From Himantopus leucocephalus (Eukaryota; Chordata; Aves; Charadriiformes; Recurvirostridae), in contig RSEF01000031.1 of assembly GCA_003993805.1 (NCBI GenBank), positions 54,790,298 through 54,854,297 of the forward strand: a stretch of DNA of 64,000 nucleotides, written 5' to 3'. How positions within the stretch are numbered: position 1 is the first letter of the stretch; each line of letters starts with the position of its first letter. Position numbers and translations under genes: made by a program. Below the pieces are notes generated by a model. That model was not told where the DNA came from. It was given only the letters and a program-made list of their open reading frames with translations, and searched no databases. Positions 13,006 through 26,900 of the stretch are shown piece after piece.

Positions 13006-16000
13006 GAGTATTGCATACCAGCAGAGCTGCTGAAGAGTGAATATTGTTTCTGTACAGAAATTATGGCAAAGCCAGATGCAGAAGAGTTCCTCCTTTTTTT
13101 TTATATACTCATATTTGACACTTTTTCCACTGTGGTCACTATAGTATTAACATCTTATAGCTATTCCTAGAGAATAGGTATTATCAAGAGTTCTATTTTA
13201 CACTGACTAGTCTTTCTTAACTATAAAAAATAGTTAAAATCTTCTTTTCAAAGATTTTTATTATTTGGGTAGCTGAGGAATGCTGAATTCATTGAACTGA
13301 ATAATATAACTAAGCAGAAATTTCTTAAAATATATTATAGTGCTATAAAGAAAAATGTACACCAAAGAAGACAGCACAGAGCTTATATTATTCTTACATA
13401 TTTTATTTATGTGCAGTCAATTTCTTTTATGGTGTATTATAGAATTGCAAAAATAAAAATTCAATTAACATTCTGAGTAACTTGGCATAATTGAGTTTCA
13501 GCCAGTTCTTGCCATAACCCCAGCTGCAGTAATTTTAGATCCCAAAGTCATCTGTTGCACCCAGGGCTTCCACATCTGATAAATTTCCTGTACTGGTAGC
13601 TAAAGGAAAAAAAAAAAAAAGGTTAAAAAAAAAAAGATCTGAGGAAGAATTTGTCTTATCAATTGGTAAATGCCAGATACTGAGGTGTATGAACTCAGTC
13701 TGGTGAGAGGGCAGAGTCTTTTTTTATGGCAATCCTCTTTTTTTATGGCAAACCTGTGTTACAGGCAATGTAGACTTTTAGTTCCTCTGAGGGACGAAAC
13801 AACACATCTATAATCCCTCACTGGTTGAAAAGTGCAGCATAGTCACATCTTTTTGTCTAACAAGATGAGAAGTGCCACTCACTGAGTTTCAGCTGTGTGA
13901 TCCAACACATCCAATATGTTGATGGTCACAGTGGTGTGAAACACAGGTACAAGAAAAAAACCAGGTTTGGGTGGGACAAGAATCATAAGAAAATGACCGG
14001 GCTTGTACAGGGCCCGTCACATCTGCAAAGGGAGACATGGAGGTGATGATTCTGATCTAAGCAACTCTGGTGAGAGTTTGACGGGGATAAAATTTCACAT
14101 AGAGATTTGTAAATTGTCAGTAGGATGTCTATGTACTGTGCTTTTAAAAATGTGAAGTTCCCTAAAATTACAGAAGCAACACAAGCCACACACAAGAGAC
14201 CACGCTCAGTGTTTGCAGTACTATAGCACACAGTCTCCAAGACGCCACCCCAAGTCTTTTCCAGAACACATCACCACCCCATAGAGTATATTTTGCAACA
14301 TACCTTCAGGATGAAAAAACACAGACCTGAGTTGATGGGTCTTAGGATGGGGCAAGCTCTGAAGCCCAGGGGTCTGGACTGGTTCATGGATTAAGCAGAG
14401 CACCGCTGTAAGTGTAATTGGCCCCACATAGTAAGTAGGAGATGGTGGCTTCATGATGCTCTGGAACTCTATAAAAACACTTGACCTCAAAAATACTTGG
14501 AACTTACCAATTTTTGTCATGTTCCCTGGCAAAAATAGGCAAGTAGGAAAGAAAAGATGTTCAAATAATGTGACTTAGTAAAAATTAATACAAATGGAAC
14601 CCTGCAAAGCAGAGGTGGGACCAGAAATGGGCTTTTGTGCAGATGCTTCTTTCATTGCTGGTGGACTTACTGTGAATGCCTCCCTGCTACTGTGCTACTG
14701 CACATTACGAGGTGAAAAGTGAACCTCTGGCAAGTGCTCAGAAGCTATTGGATCTCCTAACCCAGGAGAGGCATCCACCTCCCGGAACCCACAATGAGGA
14801 CTTCCCATGGCTCCTTCCCCTGAGGGAAAGGGATTCTGTATCTGATGTGACCAGGTGGGCTACAACGGGATGGAGCTACCTCTGTCCTGCTTCATAATAC
14901 AAAACAAATGCAGAGGGACAACTCTGCTTTCTCAGAGTCCTTCCAAAGTTCAGGAAATCATCCATTTTGTCTTGTAATGAAGGAATAACAGAAAAATATT
15001 CTGCCATTCCTCGAGGTACCACCTGTCCAAAGCCCAGGAGAGTATTCCAAGTGAGGGTGACCAGTGCATAGCTGATGCAAGGATGAGACCTTGGCTTGCA
15101 GGAGCAGGGATAGAGGCAGCTCAGTGGTCTTCAAAACAGGACTGAATTTCTTTAAAATTTTATTAAATATTCTATCCACTTTTGCTTGTAATCTTCAGTG
15201 TTTGAGGACCTGCTGTTATTGCTGTTAGAGCTGTTCTTGCTGTCCCTGGGGCTGCCACAAACATTTACACTGAATTCACGTGAGTGAAGTCCTGTTGCAA
15301 GATCTCGACTTTTAAACTTCAGATCATTGTTCCTTGTACATTTTTAATGAAAGTTTGTCCTTCTCCAAAATGTATTATCCGGTTCTTTAGTAAGAGCTGG
15401 AATGCACGTGGTTGTTATACATAAATAGCACTGGCAGAAAATGGTCCCTAAGCGATGGGAAAACATGCTTCTTTCAACAAGTTTTGACACAAAAATATCT
15501 GTAAAATTACCATTCTTTTCTGCATCAGCTGATTTAACATGTAACAACATTTAAACCTATCTGTACATACCATACTATTAGGTTTCTTATAAAGCTGCTT
15601 GAAAGAGACTTCAATAGTCCAGCAACATCCTCCTGGGGGTACTTTGGGAACCTATGCTAGAACTGTTCAGACCACATCAAACTAAATCAGCAGACACTAT
15701 TTCATAGGACATCTGCCAAGCAGAACAAGGAGGTTTTCTCACAAAAACTATGATTTTTGGCAATCAGAAAATCCCCCAGCAGAAGGTGGCACGTTGATCA
15801 AATGCAGTTACTTAAGATTCGTTTGTAATCTTTGACATTGAAAGTAGTACAGTGAGTCAAATGTCCACCACTGAATTCTTAAGTGTAACATTTCCCCTAA
15901 TCCATACCATTCATCTCCTATCACTTTTCTGGGCACTCTGAATCCACCTCCAAGGCTTTAAATTTAAAAAGTGCCAGAGATTTGCTAGGTTAGCCTTGGG

Positions 16001-16794
16001 AGAATTTACAAAGAATGAGTAACTAATACAGACTTCAAAATACTGGTAAAAAAAAAGTATTATTGAGAGCAGGCTCTCTGTCCTTTCCTCACTCTAATTC
16101 TGGAGGGATGCCACTGGATGCAGAGAGGCTGCTTCAAATTTATATCACCATAAGAGAAATAAGAACAGAGCCCCCAATGCTTTGCAATAGTAGGTCCCCA
16201 TTTGGGAGACTGCAAATAGTCTTCTGTCCTGCTTTTATATAGCTTCAGCATTGCAAGGAATTTAATGTTGTTTTTACGCCCAGCTGAATTCTTGGTGTGA
16301 AACTCAGCAGTTGATCTGATACTCTTAATAATTTGATTGAAGCACGGTTTTCTCTTTTCTCTTTTAGCTTTTTTACCAATAGCAGAAATTGGTAATGAAA
16401 AAGAGGTGATGATTACAATTATATTTACTTATCAGTCGTCAGCAGTGTCTTCTACACTGAATGGAAGAGAATTATTCTCTATTAGAAAGAATATATGGTT
16501 TAAACTGCGACTGCAGATACACTATTGCACTAGAAAGCCAGGAGTGTTTTAAAATAAATTCTTATTGAACACGTGGATTATTACAGAAAGCAAAGTTTTT
16601 CAGCACATGGTTTTAAGACGGGATATTCGTGCAATGATACAGAGAACTGCACTTATCCACTGTTGTTTTCAGACTGCCTTCTGCTTGATATTTTCTACAA
16701 AAAATTAAACATGAACAGGAGCTGCAGCATCGCAAGTTCCCAAGCTCTCCTATATTTCTGCCATATCTTCTGGCTAAAAAGACATAGTCGGAGT
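13006..16794. other. Unique DNA, no gene recognised
   Basis: No coding region or transposon was identified. Two poly-A runs lie at 13607-13620 and 13625-13635, and a 19-bp tandem duplication at 13717-13754. The open frames at 13983-14240 and 14221-14532 (minus) have no recognisable domain. A pyrimidine tract ending in AG at 16350-16367 looks like a splice acceptor but leads into no convincing exon. Confidence 0.55.
13717..13754. repeat. 19-bp tandem duplication
   Basis: Two adjacent copies of a 19-base unit (TCTTTTTTTATGGCAA plus three bases) differ at one position (T versus A at the 17th base). This is a local slippage-type duplication. Confidence 0.85.
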
Positions 16795-17900
16795 TGAGAG
16801 GCTGAGAGAGTTGGAGTTGGGGTTGTTCAGCCTGGAGAAGAAAAGACTCCGGGGAGNNNNNNNNNNNNNNNNNNNNNNNNNNNNNNNNNNNNNNNNNNNN
16901 NNNNNNNNNNNNNNNNNNNNNNNNNNNNNNNNNNNNNNNNNNNNNNNNNNNNNNNNNNNNNNNNNNNNNNNNNNNNNNNNNNNNNNNNNNNNNNNNNNNN
17001 NNNNNNNNNNNNNNNNNNNNNNNNNNNNNNNNNNNNNNNNNNNNNNNNNNNNNNNNNNNNNNNNNNNNNNNNNNNNNNNNNNNNNNNNNNNNNNNNNNNN
17101 NNNNNNNNNNNNNNNNNNNNNNNNNNNNNNNNNNNNNNNNNNNNNNNNNNNNNNNNNNNNNNNNNNNNNNNNNNNNNNNNNNNNNNNNNNNNNNNNNNNN
17201 NNNNNNNNNNNNNNNNNNNNNNNNNNNNNNNNNNNNNNNNNNNNNNNNNNNNNNNNNNNNNNNNNNNNNNNNNNNNNNNNNNNNNNNNNNNNNNNNNNNN
17301 NNNNNNNNNNNNNNNNNNNNNNNNNNNNNNNNNNNNNNNNNNNNNNNNNNNNNNNNNNNNNNNNNNNNNNNNNNNNNNNNNNNNNNNNNNNNNNNNNNNN
17401 NNNNNNNNNNNNNNNNNNNNNNNNNNNNNNNNNNNNNNNNNNNNNNNNNNNNNNNNNNNNNNNNNNNNNNNNNNNNNNNNNNNNNNNNNNNNNNNNNNNN
17501 NNNNNNNNNNNNNNNNNNNNNNNNNNNNNNNNNNNNNNNNNNNNNNNNNNNNNNNNNNNNNNNNNNNNNNNNNNNNNNNNNNNNNNNNNNNNNNNNNNNN
17601 NNNNNNNNNNNNNNNNNNNNNNNNNNNNNNNNNNNNNNNNNNNNNNNNNNNNNNNNNNNNNNNNNNNNNNNNNNNNNNNNNNNNNNNNNNNNNNNNNNNN
17701 NNNNNNNNNNNNNNNNNNNNNNNNNNNNNNNNNNNNNNNNNNNNNNNNNNNNNNNNNNNNNNNNNNNNNNNNNNNNNNNNNNNNNNNNNNNNNNNNNNNN
17801 NNNNNNNNNNNNNNNNNNNNNNNNNNNNNNNNNNNNNNNNNNNNNNNNNNNNNNNNCTTAACGATTCTATGATTCTATGATTCTATGATTCTATGATTAT
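16795..17900 (+). mobile_element. CR1 LINE copy interrupted by an assembly gap
   Basis: The left edge at 16799-16856 reads as the CR1 3'-region start (minus indels: GGCTGAGAGAGTTGG, then GTTCAGCCTGGAGAAG), encoding LGLFSLEKKRLRG. The right edge begins CTTAACG, followed by four tandem ATTCTATG octamers at 17864-17895 and a degenerate fifth, the diagnostic CR1 3' end. One CR1 copy in the plus orientation therefore spans the gap. The apparent open frame through this region is only the N run translated as unknown residues. Downstream of the tail the sequence returns to unique DNA. Confidence 0.9.
16857..17856. other. Assembly gap, exactly 1000 N
   Basis: Every base is N and the length is exactly 1000, which suggests a placeholder size. 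Because both edges belong to the 3' part of one CR1, the missing DNA may be only a few hundred bases, unless another insertion is present. Confidence 0.99.
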
Positions 17901-20900
17901 GTATAAGAAAGAACAAAGTGAGAAGAAAAAGAAGGCGAGGAAGGATGGGAGGCGGTACTCCCTCTAGCCTAGGAGAATATATTTAAGAAACTGAATGGAG
18001 CTCAGGCTACATTTTTTAAGGCATCATGCCTGGAATCTGCTCTATCAGGACAGATTCCTTATTCATAAAGAATTGCTGGAGTAATACTGCCAAGGATCTG
18101 GGAAGAGTGGGACACAGAATGGCATCCAAGGTTTTTGTTGAGGTGTGCCACATAGCTGAATGGCTTTCCCACTCTGCTCTGGTGGCTTTGTAGGTCAGAA
18201 CCACTGGTCCATCAAGTTATTACCACTGTCACTGCTGAAACTTAGAATGAGCTATTCCAATTTATGCACAAGCTACCTTGCACCCTTCTCCATGTGCATC
18301 TTTGAGAAAGCCAGACAGAAATCTGCATTTAAACCTTATTCTGTTTGAGGGAACTTCTCAGTGTTACCATAATAAAAGCTTTTTCTTTCTCTATTCTATC
18401 TTTGTCTGTTTACCCCCATTCTTCCAGTCAATAGGTTAATACATGTAAACCAGAACAGTATAATAAAAGAAGAAAAGACAGCACACACTGTGCAATTACT
18501 AAACAATCCCACATGCATAGTACAAAAGGCTTCTCTTTAATGGGATGTATCTAGCAAGCTTATTTAGATTCTCCCTCATACTCCTCATCACTCTTATCAT
18601 GTAGCTCAGCAGGAAGCTAAAATAAAAAGCATAAGGGGGAGTATCTATAGTGGGAAAAACTCATATAATCACAACAGCTTGAAAAGAATGTTTTCCAAAG
18701 TTAATATATGTTTTTTTAAATAAGAAAGTTAAAAGTATTGTGCTTTAGGACCAGGGGTAAAGTTGAGTCCTGCTGCCAGCCGTATCTCACTCATGTTAAT
18801 GAATTATATTTACATATAGCTTTCAGGCAAGTTTTCTAAACTCTACTTTTTTCCCTACTGTAAATAATAAATGTGAATAATTATCTATACATCTTTTCAA
18901 AACGTACTACCGAGATACTCATTGAAATCTAAGTGCAAGGACGTAAAAAGTGGCACTGAGAATGCAAAGTTTCTACTGGTAGACTGTTCACATTAAATTT
19001 GCAAATGCTGAGTCTTTTAGATTAAACCATATTACTGACTTGACTAGAAATCGTGGTACTTACATCCGGTTATGCAAATTTGGAACATTTGATCACTTTC
19101 TGTTATAAATTATACTTGGTATTGTAACTGTATGTGAACATCTAATTCTCCAAATGCCCAAAACATCATTCAAGGCAAAAGGACAGAGTCCTAAACCTGC
19201 TGAAATCTGTGATATCTATTTACTGCACTTAGCGGCATTAGGATTTCCCTTTGGTAGTTGCTCATTTAGCGCTAGATCAAAACTGAGCCGTAATCAAGCC
19301 GCAGCGTTAGCTCTTCTAATTGGTCTGGGTAGCACTCCAAAATTCTGTGACTAATCGGGTTCTGCAATACAGTAAATGAACTCATTTACACTCTTACACC
19401 TCACAACAGAGTGCAAACTCCTTACAAACTCTGGATTACGGTCCTGCCCTCCATGCACCATCAGAAGAGCTGCAAGAGAACCTCACTGCCATGACCTCTT
19501 GCTGGGGATGGGTATATAAGAATGAAATATTTGGGCAGAGGAAATATATTGTAATGGTTTTGTTGAAATGCTACCTGTTTACGTGGTGAAAAGAAGCGAA
19601 CAAATGTTGAAAAATGCCACTAATTTCTTTACTTCTTGATTTGATCTCTGTCTCCATTTCCCAACCTGATGGAAAATATGTGCATTATCTATAAATAATC
19701 TGTAGTTAATTTTTAGATTGTCTATGACTCACCAAAAAATGTTGTTTAAAAGCTTAACCACATTTAGATTGCTTTTTGCGGGCAGCTTCCAAGAGGATGG
19801 GATTGATGAGACCTGTAGATTCCAGGTTGTCTGTCTTTATAACAAGGCAAGCTTTCTTCCCCGGGCATTTTACTTCTTAGATCTCAGCCTCACCGAGAGC
19901 GCTCATATGGACATGGAAAGGTAAATAGCAAGGTAGAGATTTCTGGCTTCTTTTGTCTCTCTCACTCCTTTTCTTGAGGTCAGGAATCAATGCATGGAGC
20001 GTCTCTGCTGCAAATCAGAACAATATGCCAGTAAATTGTGCCTTGAGCCATTGAAGAAAGATCCTTATTAATTTTCCTGCCAAGACTTCATCAGGTCTGT
20101 TTCCTCCAAGAACAGTGTTTTTAAACGAAAGTTCTGTTTTAAATGTCAACATACAGACGTTAAAAAATTTACTATCAATGTGTTTTTCTTGTACCTCTCC
20201 CGTCTCCTCTTCTATTGCTTTGTTATAGCTAAAAAAGGATGTAAGACTTGTAATACTGTGTAATGGAAGTCACTGTCTGCTGATTATCCCGAGAGCCACA
20301 TCTGGCCTTGAGACCCAGTTACTTTTAATAAAATCATATTTAAATTTGCGACAGGGATATTTTAAGTTAAGTGTTAGCATTTTCACTGCAGTTCATGTCA
20401 TTCTTCCAAACTTAATAGCTTATTATCAGAAGCTCTGCGGCAGACTGTGTGTATGAAAGAATGCAATGTGCTGCATGATGTCTATTAAGACGTGAACAGC
20501 AGCCTGAAGGAAGCTGTCATGTGTGCCCAGAAGCATGTTTATTTGCTTTTCAAAACCAGCAAATTATGCTAAACAATTTTTAGTGCTATCCTAAGGGAAC
20601 TTCTGCAATATGTCCATGTTTAGAGCGGATCTAGGAGCACAGAAGCCCAGGGTCCCCTCTAAGTGAGAGCCCCATCAAAGCAGATGCCTGAGAGCAATAG
20701 GCAGTAGGACTCCAGAGCCCACGACTACTCAGCGTTCCACCACGTCTGGGTTTTTTTTGTGTTTTATGTACCCTGATGACACGAGGCTGAAAGTCCTCGG
20801 TTGAAGTAGAGTTGATGTGTTGGTATGCTGTAGAAAACCCTAAAATATTGTGCACCTCAGCTCCATGTAGTCTGTGTTTTAGGGGTGAGTTGCTTATTTC

Positions 20901-23900
20901 ACATATTCTTAAGTCCTATCCATGAAAATGTTGAGACAGAGACGTTTGGAAGATCATTCTGCTCTCATTTGTAACGGAATTACACTGACATAATTTTATC
21001 AGTATCCATGGAATTCCTCATCCCAGTGTGAGTGGAGAGGCACGACCAAATTTTATAGCAGCTTCAAAAGCTTATCAGTGCTTAATGGTATCCTTTCCAT
21101 ATGTGTTTGCTTTCTCCAGAAATTAACTACAGCACAAAGTGGAAATAATCATGTCAGCAAACTGTTAAGACTTTATAGCTTATTTTAAAACTTTATGTAC
21201 TGATTTATCTTATAATGCTTAAGTATAAAATGCTTATATCATTGATTTAAAAAACAACATTTATTGTTATGGCTGTCTGAGATGCCCTGCTTTGAGACAA
21301 GGCATATGACTTTGCTTAAAATATTTCCTGTCTGAATACATTTTAATAAACAAATAAACCACTTCAAGGGGTAACCTAAATAAATCAGCAATATATAAAC
21401 CTCTTCAGAAAGCACCATCTGGTACTTTGAGAACAGGATATTTTAGTTAACGTAGATGCAATTCTAATGGCGGGTACTGGTGTGTACATTCATAAACGAC
21501 CTCACTGTGACACTGAACAAAGCATAATAGTTTAAAGCAGACATTAAGGCTAAACAATATTCAAGAGTTATCTCTGGCTATGTTGCTAAGGGTACTTAGG
21601 AATGATTAAACTGAACACCTGGCTCATAAGTTACATATTATTAGTTCGCAATGCTGTTTATCCAGTAAAGCTGGATAGCATCTGGTTTTCAGTCATGTTC
21701 TGCCTTTCCTCCAGACTTCCCTCTGAGTAAATTAAGACATCGGGGCTGATGTGAGTATGGGAAGAAAAGGACCTAAGCGATTTTCCCAGCACAGCCAAGT
21801 GAGCAAGAGTCCTGATACCTTTAAGCGTTTGGACCACACAAAAATAATCTGTTTTAACGGCGATATGTTACTGTGACCTCTGACAAAGTTTCTCTTCTGT
21901 AAACCTCTTCAAATACTCCACACCTGGCTCTCCTCCCTGTGATAAACCATCCACACAAAGAGTTATTTTGTGCCTTGCAGGCATTTTGGAACAGATTTTA
22001 CATACTATGGATGCTTTTCACTTATTAAAAATGGTTCCAGGCATTAAAATGCAGGCTTACAAACAAGCTGAATGTGTAATAATTGTAGATCTTATACATG
22101 TGTTTCCTAAAGATTTTACCTATTTCATCCTTCAATGGGATGAGAGTAATTAGAGATAAAAGATAGACTGGAGATCTGACTCAGTGCGCGTGCCAGTGAA
22201 AGAAGTGTCTCACGATAATTTTAGCATGACTTGGATCAGTATAATCTAATTCCTTTTCTTTCAAAGAAATATTAACATTTCCAGAATGAGGAAATGGTAC
22301 CAGCCTGACACAAAATATGAGGGTTTTTTATTTACATTGCAAGAGTCATCTCAGCCCAGGTTTTCTCCCCTACTCCCCATGCAAATATTGAACATCACTC
22401 AAAGCCAACGCTATAAGGAACTCTTGGTGAAAAGTTTCATTTGTTTAACATTCCCCCCCCTCCCAATATTGCTGTCTTTCATCTGATAATTAACCCCCTT
22501 CTGTTTTTCATCTCTCAATGACTCCACTTCTCAGGGTCCTTGCTGATTAAATAAAGTCATTTACATGTTTTATACTTTGGAATAAATGGAGAAAAAGTAA
22601 GAAAAGTGACTGCAGGGAAAAATAATAGGGGCAATCCATATGGGATCTGGTCAGAGGATTGAGACTATCTATTCTAGAAATGTCCGGATAAAGATTATGG
22701 GGCTGCAATTCCACTTGGTTTTCTGAATATATTTCCACATATTCTTATAGGCAGGAACATTTTGAATAGTGATACACCAAAGTAAAACACGAGAGTTGGG
22801 AAACATTTATCAATGATTGTCTGCATTAAGAATTTTCACATCATCAGAAATACCAAAATGGATTCAAATGCTGATATCTCTTATTTTTGAGAGCTGTTTA
22901 ACTGCGAGAGAAACATTTGTCTTCCTCTCTACACTTTTATACTGGAGAATTTAATAGATGTGAGAACTGAGCCTAAAAATTCTGTGTTTAGACCACAGAC
23001 CTTCACTTCTTGAGCAATACTCTATTTGAGCCTTTGGGACAACCAGCAGTGACTGAGAGGTGTGTACTATCAGGCAATGACATGGAGTACTCCTGGATCA
23101 ACTTTTACTAGACAACTTTCTCCATTTAACCATACAAATCTGCCTACATCCTTGCTCTGTTTGAAAGTAACGCTGGGACAGAATGACAGATGTAGGATAT
23201 GTACAGTACAATGAGATGAAAAGATAAAAATTTTGCATATTGTTTTCCAGGTAATAAATATAAAAGTTTTTTTTCTTTTTTTGGAGCTGTTGCTGTTCTG
23301 GTCTTCCGTGCTAGTACTGCTTTTCCTATTTTGTTTAACTTCATTTGCTCATTCTGGTTTGTGCCCTGGCTTTTCTTATGTGTTTTTTTCCAGCTTATTT
23401 TTTTTTAAAGCTCTTTATCATTTCATGCCCTTGATTTGAAAACATGTTGGTAGAGCACAGTGCCTCTTCTGTGTGTTTTGTCTAAGTGTCTGTAGCATGA
23501 ACTCCAACTCACTCTGCCATTCTGAATAGCTCAAAAGGGATTGGGGGGTAAATCTCCCCCCCACAGAATAGATTTGCTCTTACCTCCTGGGAAGTAGCTC
23601 TAGCTATCCTTCAGGTTCAAACAAGCTTTCCTTCTTAAAAACACATATGCCTGTATTACTGTTTAGATTTCTCTTTTGTAACAGGATGCGGCACAGGTAA
23701 GCAGTGCAAGAAGACAGGGTAAACCTGTAAGGATGGAAAACTTCTAGCGACCAGAGATAACTTCTCTGCAAATTTTTCAGCTAGGTCAGAAGCTGTATGC
23801 ACCACAGTTCAGTGAGGTGAGCTGTGAAGACCAGAGATGAATAATCTTGCACTGGGCAGTTGTTTATTGACTGGAAAAATGTAGTTTCACTAGAACCACA

Positions 23901-26900
23901 ATTATACACAAACCCAAGATGTTTTTTCTGCACAACTGGTCTAGATCAGCTGGGGGTTGCTGGCATCCTTCCCAAAACTAATTCGAGAAGAAAGGTAGTG
24001 ATCTTGAAGGAGTGTCTTGGGTAGGTAGTCATTTCTGTTCAAAAGTGCAATGAGAATTGAAGCTGAAAGTGCTTATTCCTCTTCAAAGTGATACAGCTGT
24101 CAGGGTACAGAGTATTCTGGGATGACTTTCTATCACATTTCCCTGCAGAAAGTTAAAAACAGCTTTGAGGAGAAGGCCTGTTACATGGGATTACAGAGCT
24201 GCCCTCATCCCCTTCCCTGATCAAATAATATGTCATACAACATAAAGCTGCTCCATCAGACAAGAAACTGCCATAGCCCAGTCTGGATGTTACTGGGATA
24301 TGGATTGTCCATAATCTCCAATTTCGTTCTGGGACAAAACAAGAACATTTTTCAGATGAGGTGAAGTTAAGGTTATTTGCCCAGGTGGCTCTCCAATACT
24401 GGTTTTGTGAATGGTGACTTTTGTATCTACTAAAAGACTCTTCAAAATAAAACAAAAATATTTTTTTCAAATATATTGGAAAACTTTTTCCAATACATCT
24501 ATCAAGCTGAAAAAATACGTTCTTATTAAAGATGTTCAAAATATGTTTTCTCATTAAACTCCTATTTTAAGTGATATTCTTGTTATTTTGAGTGACACAA
24601 TAGAAGGTTTACTTTTTTTTTTAAAAAAAAAATTTTTTTGGTCAGTAAATAAACACTAAAATATGTTTTTATGCCATTACATCACTTCCAGTTTATATTA
24701 GCCATGGAACGGCCATTCTGCATGATGGTGGCAGTAACCAGTGGTAATCTAAGGGACAGAATCTTTTAGTCTTTGCCCTCATTTTTGTTTGTGATACCTC
24801 TATCTTTTGCAATTAATTGCTTCATCTATACACTCCTCAAGACCACTCGTCTCCCTCTTGTACAACTTTTTTTTAGTTTGTTTTATTTTTGTAAACTCTT
24901 TCAATTCAGTGCTAAAAATTTGTAGGTACCACAGAGGAGTCCCATCCCTGATGGACATGATTGACCATATTCTGAACACGATCAAATGGTGCAGATGAGG
25001 TGAAGAATTCTTTGGATTCTCATTTTTGCAGTGAAAAAGTCAGTCAAACTTTAGTAAATACAACCACCTGTGGGTTTTTAAAATTATTGTTTTAAGAAAC
25101 TTGTAACTTTCAAAAGGGAAGAGGACCCTTAATGTGCATTCATCCTGAGCTTACAGAAGAGTTTCCAGGTACTAAATCTTGCTTTTAAACGAATGGATTT
25201 TATCTAAATGCCAAAAACAACAAAATACCTAAACATATGCTAAAGTTATATGGTAAAGTAGTGGTTGTTTGCTGGATTGGGGTCTGCATACATTCAGATT
25301 TTCAACACCTGCCAGGCTTTTTTTGTGTGTAACTCGTACCTGCTACCTTTCTGAGAACGGACCACAGATATTTTGACAAGTATTGCAATTGCCTTTTTCT
25401 GACAGACTGGTTGGTTTTTTTCTGTCCCAGGAGCTATTGCTAGGATTCTATCAAAAATAGCAGCGTAAAAAAAGTCAAAGCACATGCCTTTGATGACAAA
25501 GGCTGCATCTGCCTCAAACAAACATCTTTCTAAAAGGCTTTGGTGTGCAGCTGTAGTCGGAATAGCAGATGTTTACTTTACAGTCTGTGAAATCTACCCC
25601 GCTATTCTGGAGAAACACTGGCCCAGCTGCAGTGTATTTGGTATTCAGGACTCTCTCGCTGTAGTGCCAGACCAGCTCAAATAAAATTTGAAAGCTCTAA
25701 TTCCCTCTTCAGCCTATAGTACTGTAATAGCTAGCAATTAGAAAATAATTATGCCGCTTTTGAAAACTCATAGTTGTAATCAAAATACAATAGACAAGAA
25801 GTATTTACTTTTTTTTTTCTTTTTAACAAGTAAATCCAATTCTTCTTATGTTATGGGATCTTTGCCTTGGATTAACTTGGTTTGATAGGCTCTGCAGTTG
25901 CTTCAGTATATTTCTTCCGTGCAAAATAGTGAACGAGGTAACACAGACGCTTATCGAGATACCTTGTTTAGCAAATTCATGTACTTTTGCTGTACTTTCA
26001 TGAGTGTTGCTGTGGTTTGAAAAGATACTGGATGTTGTTCTGTTTGAGTTGCAGAGCACAGGTACAGATGTTGGCTAACTTCCTGGACTGGGGACAAAGA
26101 GGAGCAGACCAGAATGTCACACCACAGTTTTGAAGTCTTCAGATGTGTTCCATGTCTATGGGAGCCTTCCCTGGAAACCTGGGAGGAATTAGTTATCAAA
26201 ATATTTATGCATGAAATTGCACAGCATATTCTGCGATATAAATAGGGATAAAAGTTAGTAAAGTTGATTAGTGTCACTCCCCTCTGACCCAAGACTTCCA
26301 TTTTTCCTATGTGAGTTGGGTGAGAGCTTGCAAGCTTGTGTGGAATTTACATTTTTTTGATGGTGATTGAGAAATGTTGGCTGGAGAAAACACCTAGGTC
26401 AGTTTCAAGAGAAGCAATTAACACTTGCACTTGCGGTAAGTGTAGGGAGATCCTTCCAAGCTCAGTCACTAGCACTGTGTGAATGGTTCTCAGCTGGAAA
26501 AATCATTGTGTATTGTGGGTAAAAAGAACGTTTTCAAGCCAAACGCTACAACAGAATATCTCTTGTAGTCCAACCTGTCTTTTCTGAAATAAACATGCAG
26601 GAACTGAACCTGCAAAAATTGTTACATGAACATAATTGAGTTCACTGAGTTCCTGTCTGAGAACACTTGTTTGCAAAACAAAATCATGTTTCACATCTAC
26701 TTGCGAATAAATCTTGTTTTCATAGAATGAATTTGATATTTACAGGCACCTGCAAAAACCTTTGAAAGATTAATTTTCATTCAATTAATTATTTGTTGCT
26801 ATAGCTTGATTACTTTTGTGTTTTCTGACTGGGAACACAGTCAGTTTGTTCCCTCAGGCTTATTGGGTTCATTTAGTCAGTAGGAAAGAAAGTTACTATT

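Noticed and set aside
16350..16391. Exon with acceptor TCTTTTCTCTTTTAG and donor GTAATG
   Set aside because: The donor is weak, the 24-base segment has no distinguishing feature, and long pyrimidine tracts are common here.
16811..17872. 353-codon open frame
   Set aside because: Almost all of it is the 1000-N gap read as unknown residues; only a short CR1-derived start and the CR1 tail are real sequence.
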